The notes under the pieces were generated by a model. That model searched no databases. It saw only the letters and a list, made by a program, of their open reading frames with translations, and was not told the DNA's origin. Position numbers and translations under genes: made by a program. A DNA stretch of 64,000 nt from Kosakonia oryzae (GTDB lineage: Bacteria; Pseudomonadota; Gammaproteobacteria; Enterobacterales; Enterobacteriaceae), in contig NZ_CP014007.2 of the NCBI RefSeq assembly GCF_001658025.2, positions 4,774,001 to 4,838,000 on the forward strand, written 5' to 3'. Positions within the stretch are counted from its first letter, which is position 1; every line of letters starts with the position of its first letter. Below are positions 47,418 to 55,818 of this stretch, piece by piece.

Positions 47418-48534
47418 GTTCTGCACTCCCTTGTTCGGTCAGATAGCCTTTGCCCGCGCGAATGGCGGCCAGCGGCGTGAGTAACTGTTCGGCCTGCAGG
47501 CTGTCGTTTTCCGCATCGGTGAACAGTACCGACTGGCGACGCAGGTCAAAAATGGTCAGATCGGCATCAAAGCCGACGGCAAGACGCCCTTTATGCTTCA
47601 GGCGCAGGCCAGCGGCGGCGTGGTCGGTCACGCAGGCAATCACCTGCGGCAGCGACAGGCCAATGGCGAGGAATTTGGACATCACATTTGCCAGCGATCG
47701 TACCGGGCCGTCGATCCGGTTGCGGCAGTAGATATCAGAACTGATGGTCTGCGGCAGAATGCCGAGGCTGATGGCCTGTTTGGCCACCGCAAAGCTGAAG
47801 CTGGCGCTGCCGTGCCCGACATCAAGACGCACGCCACGCGCAATGGCGCGCGCCACGGAAGCGCGTAACTCGCCGCCCGGCGCCAGAATGCGGTTCGGTT
47901 TGCCGTTATAGCAGTGGGTAATGATGTCGCCTGAGGTCAGCAGCTCAGCGATTTCATCGAGGTTCGGCGGATTGTTGCCAATGTGCACCATCAACGGCAA
48001 ATCGCCGTTGGCCTTCTGGATCGCCTTCGCGCGTTCCAGCGGCGCGATGCCGTTTTCGCCGACTACGCTGCTGCTCATGCGCGCTTTCAGGCCGACGATA
48101 AAATCCGAGTGGCGTTTCACCGCGTCATGTACGGCGTTCGCGTCAATATTAGCCATGTTGGCCAGCTCGTTCTGGGCAATCAGCCCGACGCGGGAGATGT
48201 TCAGCAGCGCATACACTTCAGTCGCCGCCTCGCGGGTAATGGCATAAAAATCATCGACATCATCAGCACCGGTACTGCCTGCATCAATCACCGTCGTCAC
48301 GCCGGTGTTGATACCGACGCTGTCGGGTTGATCGTGGTAAATCGGCGAGTTCGGGTAGCAGTGTACGTGGGAATCAATCCATCCGGCGCTGACATAGTGT
48401 TTGCCGTGCAGATCGAGCGTTTTAACCGCCGGGTCGTTTATCTCGCCCAGCGCGGCGATTTTCCCTGCCTTGATGGCGATATCCGTCAGCGTATCGTCAA
48501 CCAGACGCGCCCGGCGCAGGAGTAAATCAAACAT
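47401..48534 (-). CDS. Amidohydrolase/deacetylase-family metallohydrolase (EF_0837-like)
   Basis: A 377-residue metal-dependent hydrolase of the amidohydrolase superfamily, related to N-acetylglucosamine-6-phosphate deacetylase and dihydroorotase types. Metal ligands are H56 and H58 in DSHVH, carboxylated K150 in VGLKARMS, H184 in LMVHIG, H207 in ITHCYN and D267 in SSDIY. In this operon it would remove an N-acyl group (or open a cyclic amide) before DgaE-type ammonia elimination. Substrate unknown. The gene lies 42 bases downstream of DUF4310. Confidence 0.88.
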   Translation of the reverse strand: MFDLLLRRARLVDDTLTDIAIKAGKIAALGEINDPAVKTLDLHGKHYVSAGWIDSHVHCYPNSPIYHDQPDSVGINTGVTTVIDAGSTGADDVDDFYAITREAATEVYALLNISRVGLIAQNELANMANIDANAVHDAVKRHSDFIVGLKARMSSSVVGENGIAPLERAKAIQKANGDLPLMVHIGNNPPNLDEIAELLTSGDIITHCYNGKPNRILAPGGELRASVARAIARGVRLDVGHGSASFSFAVAKQAISLGILPQTISSDIYCRNRIDGPVRSLANVMSKFLAIGLSLPQVIACVTDHAAAGLRLKHKGRLAVGFDADLTIFDLRRQSVLFTDAENDSLQAEQLLTPLAAIRAGKGYLTEQGSAEHAFDL

Positions 48535-48576
48535 GCGAATCTCCAGTAATAACGGGCGCCGTAGCGCCCGTAGGGT

Positions 48577-49218
48577 TCAGAGGGCGACCGGGAAGATGGA
48601 GCCCAGCAGCATGGCGCCGAGGATCGCGCCGCCCGTAATCGGTTTCTGCCAGAGGTAAAACAGCAGAGCACCAACCAGCGAACCAATACCAATAGGAATG
48701 GAAGCGGTCATGGCGCTGAGGATAATCAGCGGCCCAAGGAAGCGACCGGATGCGTTACCTGCGCCCATCATCACATCTGCGCCGTAGGTGGAATCGCTCT
48801 GGTTGATGGTGAACTTACGCGCCAGGATGATCAGGTAACCAATGGCCAGGCCAAGCACCAGGCCGGTTGCCAGCGAGGCGACAAAGTTCTCTACCGGGAA
48901 GAGGATCCCTGCACCCAGCAACAGCGCCGGAACACCGAGGCCGACACCGGTCTGGATTGCGCCACCGATATCAAGGATACCGACCAGCGAACCTTCGATG
49001 ATGCGGGCGAACAGGAAGCTGGCACCAAACGCGGCGACCGCGCCGTATACGCCGGTGTCCATGCCGGAACGCAGCATCGAGACAAACGCCACTTCGTTAA
49101 ACGCGCCAATGCCGTACAGATAGTACATATGTGTCCCGGCGAACACGCCGGAAGAGAGCAGGCCAACAAAGATCGGGAACGACCAGTCGGCGTACCAAAA
49201 CCCTTTATTCTGTTCCAT
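48577..49218 (-). CDS. DUF4310-family membrane protein
   Basis: A 213-residue polytopic protein with about six hydrophobic segments and several Gly-rich stretches (FGASFLFARIIEGSLVGILD, GGAIQTGVGLGVPALLLGAG, GIGSLVGALLFYLWQKPITG). It matches the DUF4310 (EF_0833-type) family as I recall it. The neighbouring DUF4311 is of similar character; both are probably subunits of one membrane complex, most simply a substrate transporter. The function is unproven. It lies nine bases after DUF4311. Confidence 0.82.
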   Translation of the reverse strand: MEQNKGFWYADWSFPIFVGLLSSGVFAGTHMYYLYGIGAFNEVAFVSMLRSGMDTGVYGAVAAFGASFLFARIIEGSLVGILDIGGAIQTGVGLGVPALLLGAGILFPVENFVASLATGLVLGLAIGYLIILARKFTINQSDSTYGADVMMGAGNASGRFLGPLIILSAMTASIPIGIGSLVGALLFYLWQKPITGGAILGAMLLGSIFPVAL

Positions 49219-49227
49219 TTCGCTTCC

Positions 49228-50004
49228 TTATTTGCCGCTGAGCGAGTTGTGGATGAGCTCCAGCCAGTTCGGCGCGCTCAGGTGGAAAGATTCGATCATT
49301 TTCAGATCGAAGCCGCGGAAGAACGCGCTCAGCACAAACAGCGCGACAATGGCCGTCATCATCACTTTGGTGACGCGGTTCCAGCCGCTCTCTTCCACAC
49401 CTTTACCAATCAGAATGCCCAGTACCAGGCCAGGTACGGCGTTGCCCATAATTAGCTGCGCCGCGCCGCCAAAGACGGTCGCCCAGAAACCCGATTTTTT
49501 GCCTGCGTCGATGGCTGCCAGCCAGAAGATCACCGGCATTACGGTGTTCACCAGCAGGTTGGCCGCCGGAACCAGCACTTTAACGGCGGTGACCTGCAAG
49601 GCCGCCGGAACGGAGGAAGCGGTCAGGTTAAGGAAGGTGACGACCACCATGCCAATCAGGCCACAGGCAATCGCCATCTTTTTCGGATCGTGCAGGGTTT
49701 CGCCGACGTTACGGTTTTTCACCATCAACGCCGCCGCACCCCAGTTCGGAATGATGCGGTGGTCAACGTCCTGGGTAAAAGAACCTGCCGCAACGGACGA
49801 GGCCCAGGCGTTAAAGAAGAAGCCTAAGCCGAATGAGAAATGCGATGCAGGATCGCCTTCGCAGGAATTCAGTTCGCCCAGTGTACGAAATGCGCCCATC
49901 CCTTGTGTGGTCGGCGCATGGAACATGCGTGCAGCCCCCGCGCCAACACCGACGCCGACCAGGCCGCCGATGATGAGCGATTTTATTAGTATGATTAAGA
50001 ACAT
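49228..50004 (-). CDS. DUF4311-family membrane protein
   Basis: A 258-residue polytopic protein (DUF4311/EF_0832 type) with Gly-rich first helix (IKSLIIGGLVGVGVGAGAAR), a conserved central segment (FSFGLGFFFNAWASSVAAGS) and about six more hydrophobic stretches. The ATG of MFLIILIKS is chosen because AGAGGG lies just upstream. The upstream in-frame codons (MNHLRWVEEG) overlap the ribosome site. No family with a known transport mechanism is recognised by eye, and that is the point of interest. It probably pairs with DUF4310. Confidence 0.82.
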   Translation of the reverse strand: MFLIILIKSLIIGGLVGVGVGAGAARMFHAPTTQGMGAFRTLGELNSCEGDPASHFSFGLGFFFNAWASSVAAGSFTQDVDHRIIPNWGAAALMVKNRNVGETLHDPKKMAIACGLIGMVVVTFLNLTASSVPAALQVTAVKVLVPAANLLVNTVMPVIFWLAAIDAGKKSGFWATVFGGAAQLIMGNAVPGLVLGILIGKGVEESGWNRVTKVMMTAIVALFVLSAFFRGFDLKMIESFHLSAPNWLELIHNSLSGK

Positions 50005-50055
50005 CAGTCTGCCCTCTTCTACCCAGCGGAGGTGATTCACCGGGTATGCGTTGAG

Positions 50056-50352
50056 TTATTTCGTGACGAAGTCCACTTTATCGAGATTGATGGCGGTCAC
50101 GTTGACGGTGACGTCCAGCTCCACGCTGTACGTCCGTCTTTCCCGACGCAGAAAGAGGAATAAAAACGCCTCTTTCCGTATCGTTTCCTGCGCATGAACA
50201 ACCTGCACATCCTGTGGCTCGATACGCAGTAAAATCTGCGGCGACGCTTTCATCACCGCGGCCTGAACCTGGTTCAACGCATCCGCGAAGGCGCGCGCTT
50301 TCGCTTCGCCTTTTCCCTTAACCCTGACCGTGGTGGTGAACTGTTCTTTCAT
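50056..50352 (-). CDS. DUF4312-family small cytosolic protein
   Basis: A 98-residue protein (EF_0831 type) starting MKEQFTTTVRVKGKGEAKAR. It has an alpha/beta pattern, ending in a long beta segment (YSVELDVTVNVTAINLDKVD). No membrane segment and no cysteine or histidine in a PTS-like context is seen; a single His lies in VVHAQET. It starts two bases after the SFCGS gene stop and is translated with it. Function unknown. It may be a soluble subunit of the DUF4310-DUF4311 system. Confidence 0.8.
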   Translation of the reverse strand: MKEQFTTTVRVKGKGEAKARAFADALNQVQAAVMKASPQILLRIEPQDVQVVHAQETIRKEAFLFLFLRRERRTYSVELDVTVNVTAINLDKVDFVTK

Positions 50353-50354
50353 GG

Positions 50355-50717
50355 TTATGCGCCGTATTTTTTCTGCCACGCCTGCACCAGGCGCTCGCCC
50401 AACTCTTCTTTGTCCATAAAGCCGAAGCCGAGAACATTGCAACCTTCATTGATGGCGGTAACGCCCTCTTCCACGGAGCGCATGCCGTATTTGGCTTTAT
50501 AGCCATGTTTGTTCTGTGCGGTGATGGCACCCGCGCCGCCGCTGCCGCAAAACGAAATGCCGAACGTGGCGTTTTCTGCTTTCATCACGTCACCCAGTTT
50601 CATATCCGCCGCTACGCCCGGTACCACCACGGCGCGGCCGCCCGCTTTTTCAACGCCGGCTGCGACTTTCTGGCCTTTGCCAAGACGATCGCCAATCACT
50701 ACGGTAATTTGTTCCAT
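50355..50717 (-). CDS. SFCGS-family glycine-rich protein
   Basis: A 120-residue alpha/beta protein (EF_0830 type), starting MEQITVVIGDRLGKGQKVAA. The hallmark SFCGSGGAGAITAQNKHGYK contains Cys and a Gly-rich loop near residue 56; a second cysteine lies in NEGCNVLGFG. The beta-alpha start followed by an exposed Cys loop is reminiscent of PTS EIIB folds, but the Cys is not in the usual first loop, so this remains a guess. GAGGAG before the ATG overlaps the stop of the PRD gene. Confidence 0.82.
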   Translation of the reverse strand: MEQITVVIGDRLGKGQKVAAGVEKAGGRAVVVPGVAADMKLGDVMKAENATFGISFCGSGGAGAITAQNKHGYKAKYGMRSVEEGVTAINEGCNVLGFGFMDKEELGERLVQAWQKKYGA

Positions 50718-50727
50718 TTTTTGCTCC

Positions 50728-51048
50728 TCAGAGGTTTTCTTTTGCCACTTCAAAGTGCACCGACAGCAGCCAGGCTTCTTCTTCCGGAAGATTGCCAAAC
50801 GCTGCCACCACTTCACGGGCCAGGTTCATTGATTCAGGCGAGATTTCATCAAACAGGCTGGCATCCACTTCTGGCAGCGGTTCGCCGGTCACCGACCGGT
50901 GCGCCATCGCGCGAACATGGGAGGTCAGCATCTGCTGCTGTACCGCATTCGGCGTGATACCGTGATTGCTCAGCAGCGCATAGACCTGCGTCAGCATGCG
51001 CCCGGCAAGGGTTGCCGTTTGCTCCACCCGCTCTTGGGCATCGTTCAT
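50728..51048 (-). CDS. Stand-alone PRD-domain protein
   Basis: A 106-residue protein consisting of one PTS regulation domain (EF_0829 type). Helices carry His residues in LTSHVRAMAHR and in LLSVHFEVAKEN, the positions phosphorylated by HPr or EIIB in PRD proteins. No DNA-binding domain is present, so it may act as a regulatory or phospho-sensing subunit. It is the first gene of the operon; GGAG precedes the ATG of MNDAQERVEQTATLAG. A multidomain PRD activator is encoded at the far end of the same cluster. Confidence 0.8.
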   Translation of the reverse strand: MNDAQERVEQTATLAGRMLTQVYALLSNHGITPNAVQQQMLTSHVRAMAHRSVTGEPLPEVDASLFDEISPESMNLAREVVAAFGNLPEEEAWLLSVHFEVAKENL

Positions 51049-51134
51049 TACCGCTCCGTTATTCACTCGTCGTACCCCATTCATCTCGTTGAGATAAAAC
51101 TAACGTTGCGGGTTACGAGTTTGTAGCCAGGAGT

Positions 51135-51154
51135 TTTCCACTTCAAAGTGGAAA
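51135..51154. promoter_or_regulatory. 20-base palindrome upstream of the PRD-DUF4310 operon
   Basis: TTTCCACTT-CA-AAGTGGAAA is a perfect inverted repeat with nine-base arms, 87 bases upstream of the first gene of the operon. It is a strong candidate operator for the operon's activator (42438-44348) or for the LysR-type regulator on the other side. Confidence 0.65.
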
Positions 51155-51316
51155 GGGAAAAGGCGTTAGTGATCTGCGCCACATAAATCGTCCGGGAAGA
51201 GATATATCACTGCGCAGGCGTCACAGATTTACGCAAAAGAAGCGGAAAAACGCCCTTGCGGAAGCAGAAACAAACGCGGAAGCCGAAGGGAAAAGCGTGA
51301 GCGTAATAAGGTTTTC

Positions 51317-52210
51317 TTATTGCTGATCCGCCTTCAGCTCACGCAGAAGATGATCGGTGAAAGAGGCGACCAGCGGCTGCAGCGGACGGCCGGGCAAACG
51401 CAACAGATGCATCGGTCTTGGCGACGGTAGCCACTCTGGCAGTACCCTGCACAGTCGGCCGGCGTCGATGTCCCGTTGCAGCGTGATAAAAGCGTGCTGC
51501 ACAATTCCCAGCCCGCTGAGCGCCGCCTGGCGCAGCGCCTCGCCGGAATCGACCATCAGCCGGGGCACGATCGCAATCTCCTGCGTGCCGGATGGCCCTT
51601 CCAGTTGCCAGCGATGATCCGAGCGCCACTGGCTGAAGCTGACGCAGTGATGGTGCTTTAGCTCGTCCGGTGAACCGGGAACGCCGTGGCGAGCCAGATA
51701 GTCCGGCGAGGCCGCAAGTAACATGCGATACGGCGGAAGGGGAATGGCGACGCTACCGTCATCGTTAATGGCACCAATCCGAATCGCCAACTGAAAACGC
51801 TCTTCAATCAGCGAGACTTTACGGTCGCTGAGCACCATCTCCGCATTCACGCCCGGATAATGCTGCAAAAACCGCGACAGGATCGGCGTCAGTACTCGGT
51901 TCCCCCAGGCAACTGGCGCGCTGATGCGCAGCAACCCGGCAACATTTTCATACAGCTCGCTTGCCAGCCCATCCGCGTCACGCACCGTGGCCAGAATTTG
52001 CAGCCCATATTGATAGAAACGCTGGCCCGCGTCGGTTAACCCCTGGCGGCGCGTGGTGCGATGCAGCAACTGACACCCCGTTCTGAGCTCCAGTTCGCGC
52101 ACGTGTTTACCCACCATCGCGGGCGTGATCCCCAGCGTTTCTGCCGCCGCCGTAAAGCTGCCGCGGGTCACCGTCGTGACAAACGATTCAACGCATTTCA
52201 AATAATCCAT
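51317..52210 (-). CDS. LysR-family transcriptional regulator
   Basis: A 297-residue LysR-type regulator. The N-terminal winged helix-turn-helix (GSFTAAAETLGITPAMVGKH) is of the AaeR/YafC-like group, and residues about 90-290 form the substrate-binding domain. It is transcribed divergently from the quinone-reductase gene over 107 bases and most probably controls it. It is read in the same direction as the PRD operon, but a 268-base gap and the palindrome separate them. Confidence 0.92.
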   Translation of the reverse strand: MDYLKCVESFVTTVTRGSFTAAAETLGITPAMVGKHVRELELRTGCQLLHRTTRRQGLTDAGQRFYQYGLQILATVRDADGLASELYENVAGLLRISAPVAWGNRVLTPILSRFLQHYPGVNAEMVLSDRKVSLIEERFQLAIRIGAINDDGSVAIPLPPYRMLLAASPDYLARHGVPGSPDELKHHHCVSFSQWRSDHRWQLEGPSGTQEIAIVPRLMVDSGEALRQAALSGLGIVQHAFITLQRDIDAGRLCRVLPEWLPSPRPMHLLRLPGRPLQPLVASFTDHLLRELKADQQ

Positions 52211-52317
52211 TTTTGGCTATTCCAAATTTTCAGTATCAAATGAAGATAACAAACCCGCATTTATCCCCGCATAGCAGCGAGAAATAATAATGTGATTATC
52301 ATCTGCGGGATTTTTTC

Positions 52318-53280
52318 ATGATGCAATCGCTGGTTTTTGATCAATTTGGTTCCCCCGAAGTGCTGTGGTTGCGCACCAGCCCTGCGCCGGAACCGGGCGA
52401 AGGCGAACTGTTGGTGGAGGTTTCCGCCGCCGGGCTGAACTTTGCCGATATTTATCGTCGCCAGGGGCGTTATCCGCTGGCGGGAACGGCGCCGTGGATT
52501 GCCGGTTACGAAGGTGCGGGGCGCGTGCTCAACGTCGGCAGCGGCGTGGAAGGCTGGCAGGTGGGCGATCGCGTCGGCTTTGCCGATGTTCCACTGGCGC
52601 ATGCCAGCCACATTCTGGTGCCACAAGATCATGCTATCCGCCTGCCTGACTGGGTTTCGGAAGCGGAAGCCGCATCGATATTGTTACAGGGCTTAACCGC
52701 GGATTATCTGTTGCATGACATCTTACCCGTTGAACCGGGCATGCATGTTGCGGTGCTGGCGGCAGCGGGCGGTGTTGGCAATCTGCTGACGCAAATGCTG
52801 GTGGCGCGCGGCGTGCATGTTTTCGCTGTCGCCTCCAGTAAAAGCAAACAGGCCGCCTGCCTGCACAATGGTGCCGAGGTCGCGACCGATTATTACGGCT
52901 GGCCAGAACAGGGGCGCGCCTGGCATTCATCAGGCTGCGATATCGTTTTTGATTCGGTGGGCAGCACGCTGCTGGAAAGTATGCAGAGCCTGAAAGATAG
53001 CGGCCGGGTGGTGTTATTTGGTATGTCTGGCGGTGAGATCCCGGCCTTTGATCCGACCGGGCTGTTACTGAAATCCGCCGGCGTTATCGGTGCCGATCTC
53101 TGGACGTACCTCACCTCGCAGCAGGAGAGACAGCGCCGCGCCGACCGGCTGTTTGCGCTGTTGAAAGCCGGAGATATCACGCTGCCCACGGTGACATCAT
53201 TCCCGCTTTCCCGCGGCAAAGAGGCGCATAACTTGCTGGAGAACCGGCTGTTTAGCGGCAAGGTACTGTTGATTCCATAA
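52318..53280 (+). CDS. Zinc-free quinone oxidoreductase / NADPH-dependent MDR
   Basis: A 320-residue medium-chain reductase of the quinone oxidoreductase (QorA) type. It keeps the fold (AAGLNFADIYRRQGRYPLAG, AAAGGVGNLLTQML for cofactor binding, FDSVG) but lacks zinc ligands. It probably reduces quinones or enals with NADPH. It starts at two adjacent ATG codons without a strong ribosome site. The divergent LysR gene is the likely regulator. Confidence 0.9.
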   Translation: MMQSLVFDQFGSPEVLWLRTSPAPEPGEGELLVEVSAAGLNFADIYRRQGRYPLAGTAPWIAGYEGAGRVLNVGSGVEGWQVGDRVGFADVPLAHASHILVPQDHAIRLPDWVSEAEAASILLQGLTADYLLHDILPVEPGMHVAVLAAAGGVGNLLTQMLVARGVHVFAVASSKSKQAACLHNGAEVATDYYGWPEQGRAWHSSGCDIVFDSVGSTLLESMQSLKDSGRVVLFGMSGGEIPAFDPTGLLLKSAGVIGADLWTYLTSQQERQRRADRLFALLKAGDITLPTVTSFPLSRGKEAHNLLENRLFSGKVLLIP

Positions 53281-53343
53281 GCGGCGGAATCAACATACCG
53301 GATGGCGGCTTCCCCCCAGTGAATGGGCGTTCTGCGCTAAAGA

Positions 53344-54555
53344 TTATGCTGTCGCAGGCGCCAGCCTGCGCGATAGTGCAATCCCGACATAAAACAGCGC
53401 AAAACAGAATACGCTCACCAGTATCAACACGACGGGTACGTCCGCTGGTGGCATAAACGCAAGCAGCACGCCTGTCACTGCCGGATTTACCGCCCCGCCA
53501 AGGCTGCCCATGTTCTGAAACGAGAAATAAAAGGCTCTCTCCGCAGGCGGCGCAATCTGGTCAATGACCCGATATTGCAACGGTGCAAAAATAATCTCGC
53601 CGAACGAGAAAAAAAACATTCCCGCGATCCAGACAACCCGGTTTTCACCGGCAGTGCTGAAGATAAATAACCCCGCTACCAGGCATATTGTCCCAGCCAG
53701 GAATCCCATGGCGAATGAGAACTTACTCATGAGATTGCCGGTAATGTACTGGAACAACACAACCGTAATCGCATTGGTGGTAATCAGAACAGAGACAATA
53801 TTCCCTACGGTTACCGCATCGTGATTCACCATCAGAATTTGTGAAATACAACTGGCAAAGCGCTCAAACACGAAAGAAGCCAGGAAAATAGCCAGCGTGA
53901 AAACCCAAAGAATAATAAGCCGCCGTTTATCCCGCGCAGATGTATGCAATGAAGGAGCCGTTGCGGCTACCGCCTGCGTTCTCATCGTCAAACCCGCCGT
54001 CACGACAATGGCCAGCAGGCCCAGGATGGCAGATAAAAGAAAAGGGAAATAGACATGATTTCCCACCAGCCAGGCGCCGATTAACGGCCCAACCATCCAG
54101 CCGATGTTGATAAAGGTATAATTCAGAGAAAAAACGCGGGTTTTCTCATCGTCACCGAAATGGTCAGAAATAAAGCACTTGATGATCGTGGAATATAATG
54201 CGTAGCAGCAGGTTATCAACGTAAAGCAGATAACAAAAACAACGGCAGAGTAGAAATAACCGAGAATTAAAAATGAGAGAGAAAAAATAAGCAAAGATAA
54301 TGTCAATAATAATTTATGGCTGAAAAGGTTAGCCAACTTTCCACTGACGATACTCAATAAAATCCCAACGACAATTGCCAGCGTAAGTACGTTACCAGTA
54401 TTGAGGATAGACATTCCCAACTGGTTATGTAAAAACAGCGGCAAAAACGGGAGAGTCACGCCTCTCCCGACTGTCGCAATAAAAGACCCTGCCACCAGCA
54501 TTGCAATATTACGTTTGCCAGTGAGCGGATAATCTATGGCGTTTTCTTTAATCAA
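53344..54555 (-). CDS. MFS exporter of the biosynthetic cluster
   Basis: A 403-residue major facilitator with about 12 membrane helices, starting with LIKENAIDYPLTGKRNIAML. Helices alternate with loops typical of drug or metabolite exporters (FLPLFLHNQLGM, FSLNYTFINIGWMVGPLIGA, RVIDQIAPPAERAFYFSFQN). I propose a TTG start at 54555, eight bases after GGAG and overlapping the upstream stop as TTGA. A GTG at 54606 in the same frame is an alternative. It ends the five-gene cluster and probably exports the product, which also gives self-protection; BacE and DdaI play such roles in related clusters. Confidence 0.85.
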   Translation of the reverse strand: MIKENAIDYPLTGKRNIAMLVAGSFIATVGRGVTLPFLPLFLHNQLGMSILNTGNVLTLAIVVGILLSIVSGKLANLFSHKLLLTLSLLIFSLSFLILGYFYSAVVFVICFTLITCCYALYSTIIKCFISDHFGDDEKTRVFSLNYTFINIGWMVGPLIGAWLVGNHVYFPFLLSAILGLLAIVVTAGLTMRTQAVAATAPSLHTSARDKRRLIILWVFTLAIFLASFVFERFASCISQILMVNHDAVTVGNIVSVLITTNAITVVLFQYITGNLMSKFSFAMGFLAGTICLVAGLFIFSTAGENRVVWIAGMFFFSFGEIIFAPLQYRVIDQIAPPAERAFYFSFQNMGSLGGAVNPAVTGVLLAFMPPADVPVVLILVSVFCFALFYVGIALSRRLAPATA

Positions 54556-55814
54556 TGGAGTAACTCCAGTTCCATCTCCTGTTGAACCTGCGCAAAAAAG
54601 CCGCACAGATCGTTTTCCAGCATCTGATGGTTCGGATAAATAACCTGAATCCGCCCTATCGTTTCACCCGGTTTAACCTGCGACATGCCTTGTTGACCGG
54701 ATAACTCTTCATAGACTGGCCGGAACCATGACAATACCAGCTCACGGAATTTCTGCGGCGAGTAGCTTCCCTCTTTGGCGACGTCAAAGCGGATAGCGCT
54801 GCCGACACCGTCGCTTTGCAGAATCTCCTGTTCGTTCAATGGCACGCCGGAATGAATATCAGCAAGCCAGCGGAAGATATTGTTTCCAGAGACATTGTTA
54901 TAAAGGATAGGCATATAGCTACCCATAATTCTCGGGTTAACTTCAACAAGCACCGGCCCTGATTTCGTCAGGATCAATTCAATATGGAAAATCCCATGGC
55001 TTAATCCCAGAGCGGAAAGAACAGAAATAGTATATTCGCGGCATAATTTCTGTTCAGACTCTGTTAATAGCGCAGGCATATCAATTCGGTATTCTACAAG
55101 TTCATTCTGACTTGAACGTCCCCGGCCGGAAATCATAAATGCATTATATAGCAGGCCATCATGCGCAACTTCCACGGATACCATATTACCGACCAGGTAT
55201 TCCTCCACCAGAAACCCGCGTAAATACTGCTCCTGCATTTTTAACGGTTCGCGAGCGACAGCATCCATGATCCCCTGCCAGGCGCGATGCAATTGTGAAG
55301 CATCACGAACAATTGCAGTCGCCACACTGTTAAGGGATGTTTTAGGCTTAATAACCAAAGGATAACCTATTTCATCGGCAGCACGAACTAAATCACCATT
55401 GGTTTTCACATGGCGGAATTTTGCATTTTTAATACCGTGTTGATTAAGGCACTCACGAGTATTATCTTTATTTCTGCTTTTTAATACTGCATGGTATGAG
55501 GGAAAGGGTAAATGCAGTGCTTCGGCTACCGCAGCAGCCGATTCCATTGAGTTCTCCGCAATACAAATTATTCCATCAAGTGTTTTTTTCTTATCTATTT
55601 CACAGGCAAGCTTCAGAAGCTTATCGGCTTTGTCAGTATCTTCAAAATAGTAAATATCAGTTAACGACTTTTTAATATATTTATTTTCATCAGTGTCAGC
55701 GTAACAGATAAAAGAAGTCGATTCGACATAAGAGATATCATGCCCTAAAGAAATAATTTCTTTAATTGCTTTAAGGCCAGTAAGGTTTGCATTGATAAAA
55801 AGAAAATGTGCCAT
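54552..55814 (-). CDS. ATP-grasp L-amino-acid ligase-like enzyme
   Basis: A 420-residue ATP-grasp carboxylate-amine ligase. It has a Rossmann-like N-terminus (HFLFINANLTGLKAIKEIIS), ATP-binding lysines in YPLVIKPKTSLNS, the LVEEYLVGNMVSVEV strand and the Mg-binding Glu/Asn in GPVLVEVNPRIMGSYMP. Order and motifs match L-amino acid alpha-ligases such as BacD or DdaF, which form a peptide bond through an acyl-phosphate. It begins three bases after the C39-like gene and overlaps the exporter. The base composition is lower in GC than the backbone, suggesting transfer. The substrates cannot be told. Confidence 0.88.
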   Translation of the reverse strand: MAHFLFINANLTGLKAIKEIISLGHDISYVESTSFICYADTDENKYIKKSLTDIYYFEDTDKADKLLKLACEIDKKKTLDGIICIAENSMESAAAVAEALHLPFPSYHAVLKSRNKDNTRECLNQHGIKNAKFRHVKTNGDLVRAADEIGYPLVIKPKTSLNSVATAIVRDASQLHRAWQGIMDAVAREPLKMQEQYLRGFLVEEYLVGNMVSVEVAHDGLLYNAFMISGRGRSSQNELVEYRIDMPALLTESEQKLCREYTISVLSALGLSHGIFHIELILTKSGPVLVEVNPRIMGSYMPILYNNVSGNNIFRWLADIHSGVPLNEQEILQSDGVGSAIRFDVAKEGSYSPQKFRELVLSWFRPVYEELSGQQGMSQVKPGETIGRIQVIYPNHQMLENDLCGFFAQVQQEMELELLH

Positions 55815-55818
55815 GTTT

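Noticed and set aside
46302-47426. Frameshift or misplaced start between amidohydrolase and ammonia-lyase genes
   Set aside because: The 17-26 base overlap is explained by translational coupling, and both reading frames are intact.
53281-53335. REP unit after the quinone reductase gene
   Set aside because: Only one arm (CCGGATGGCGGCTTC) is present; no facing arm is seen.
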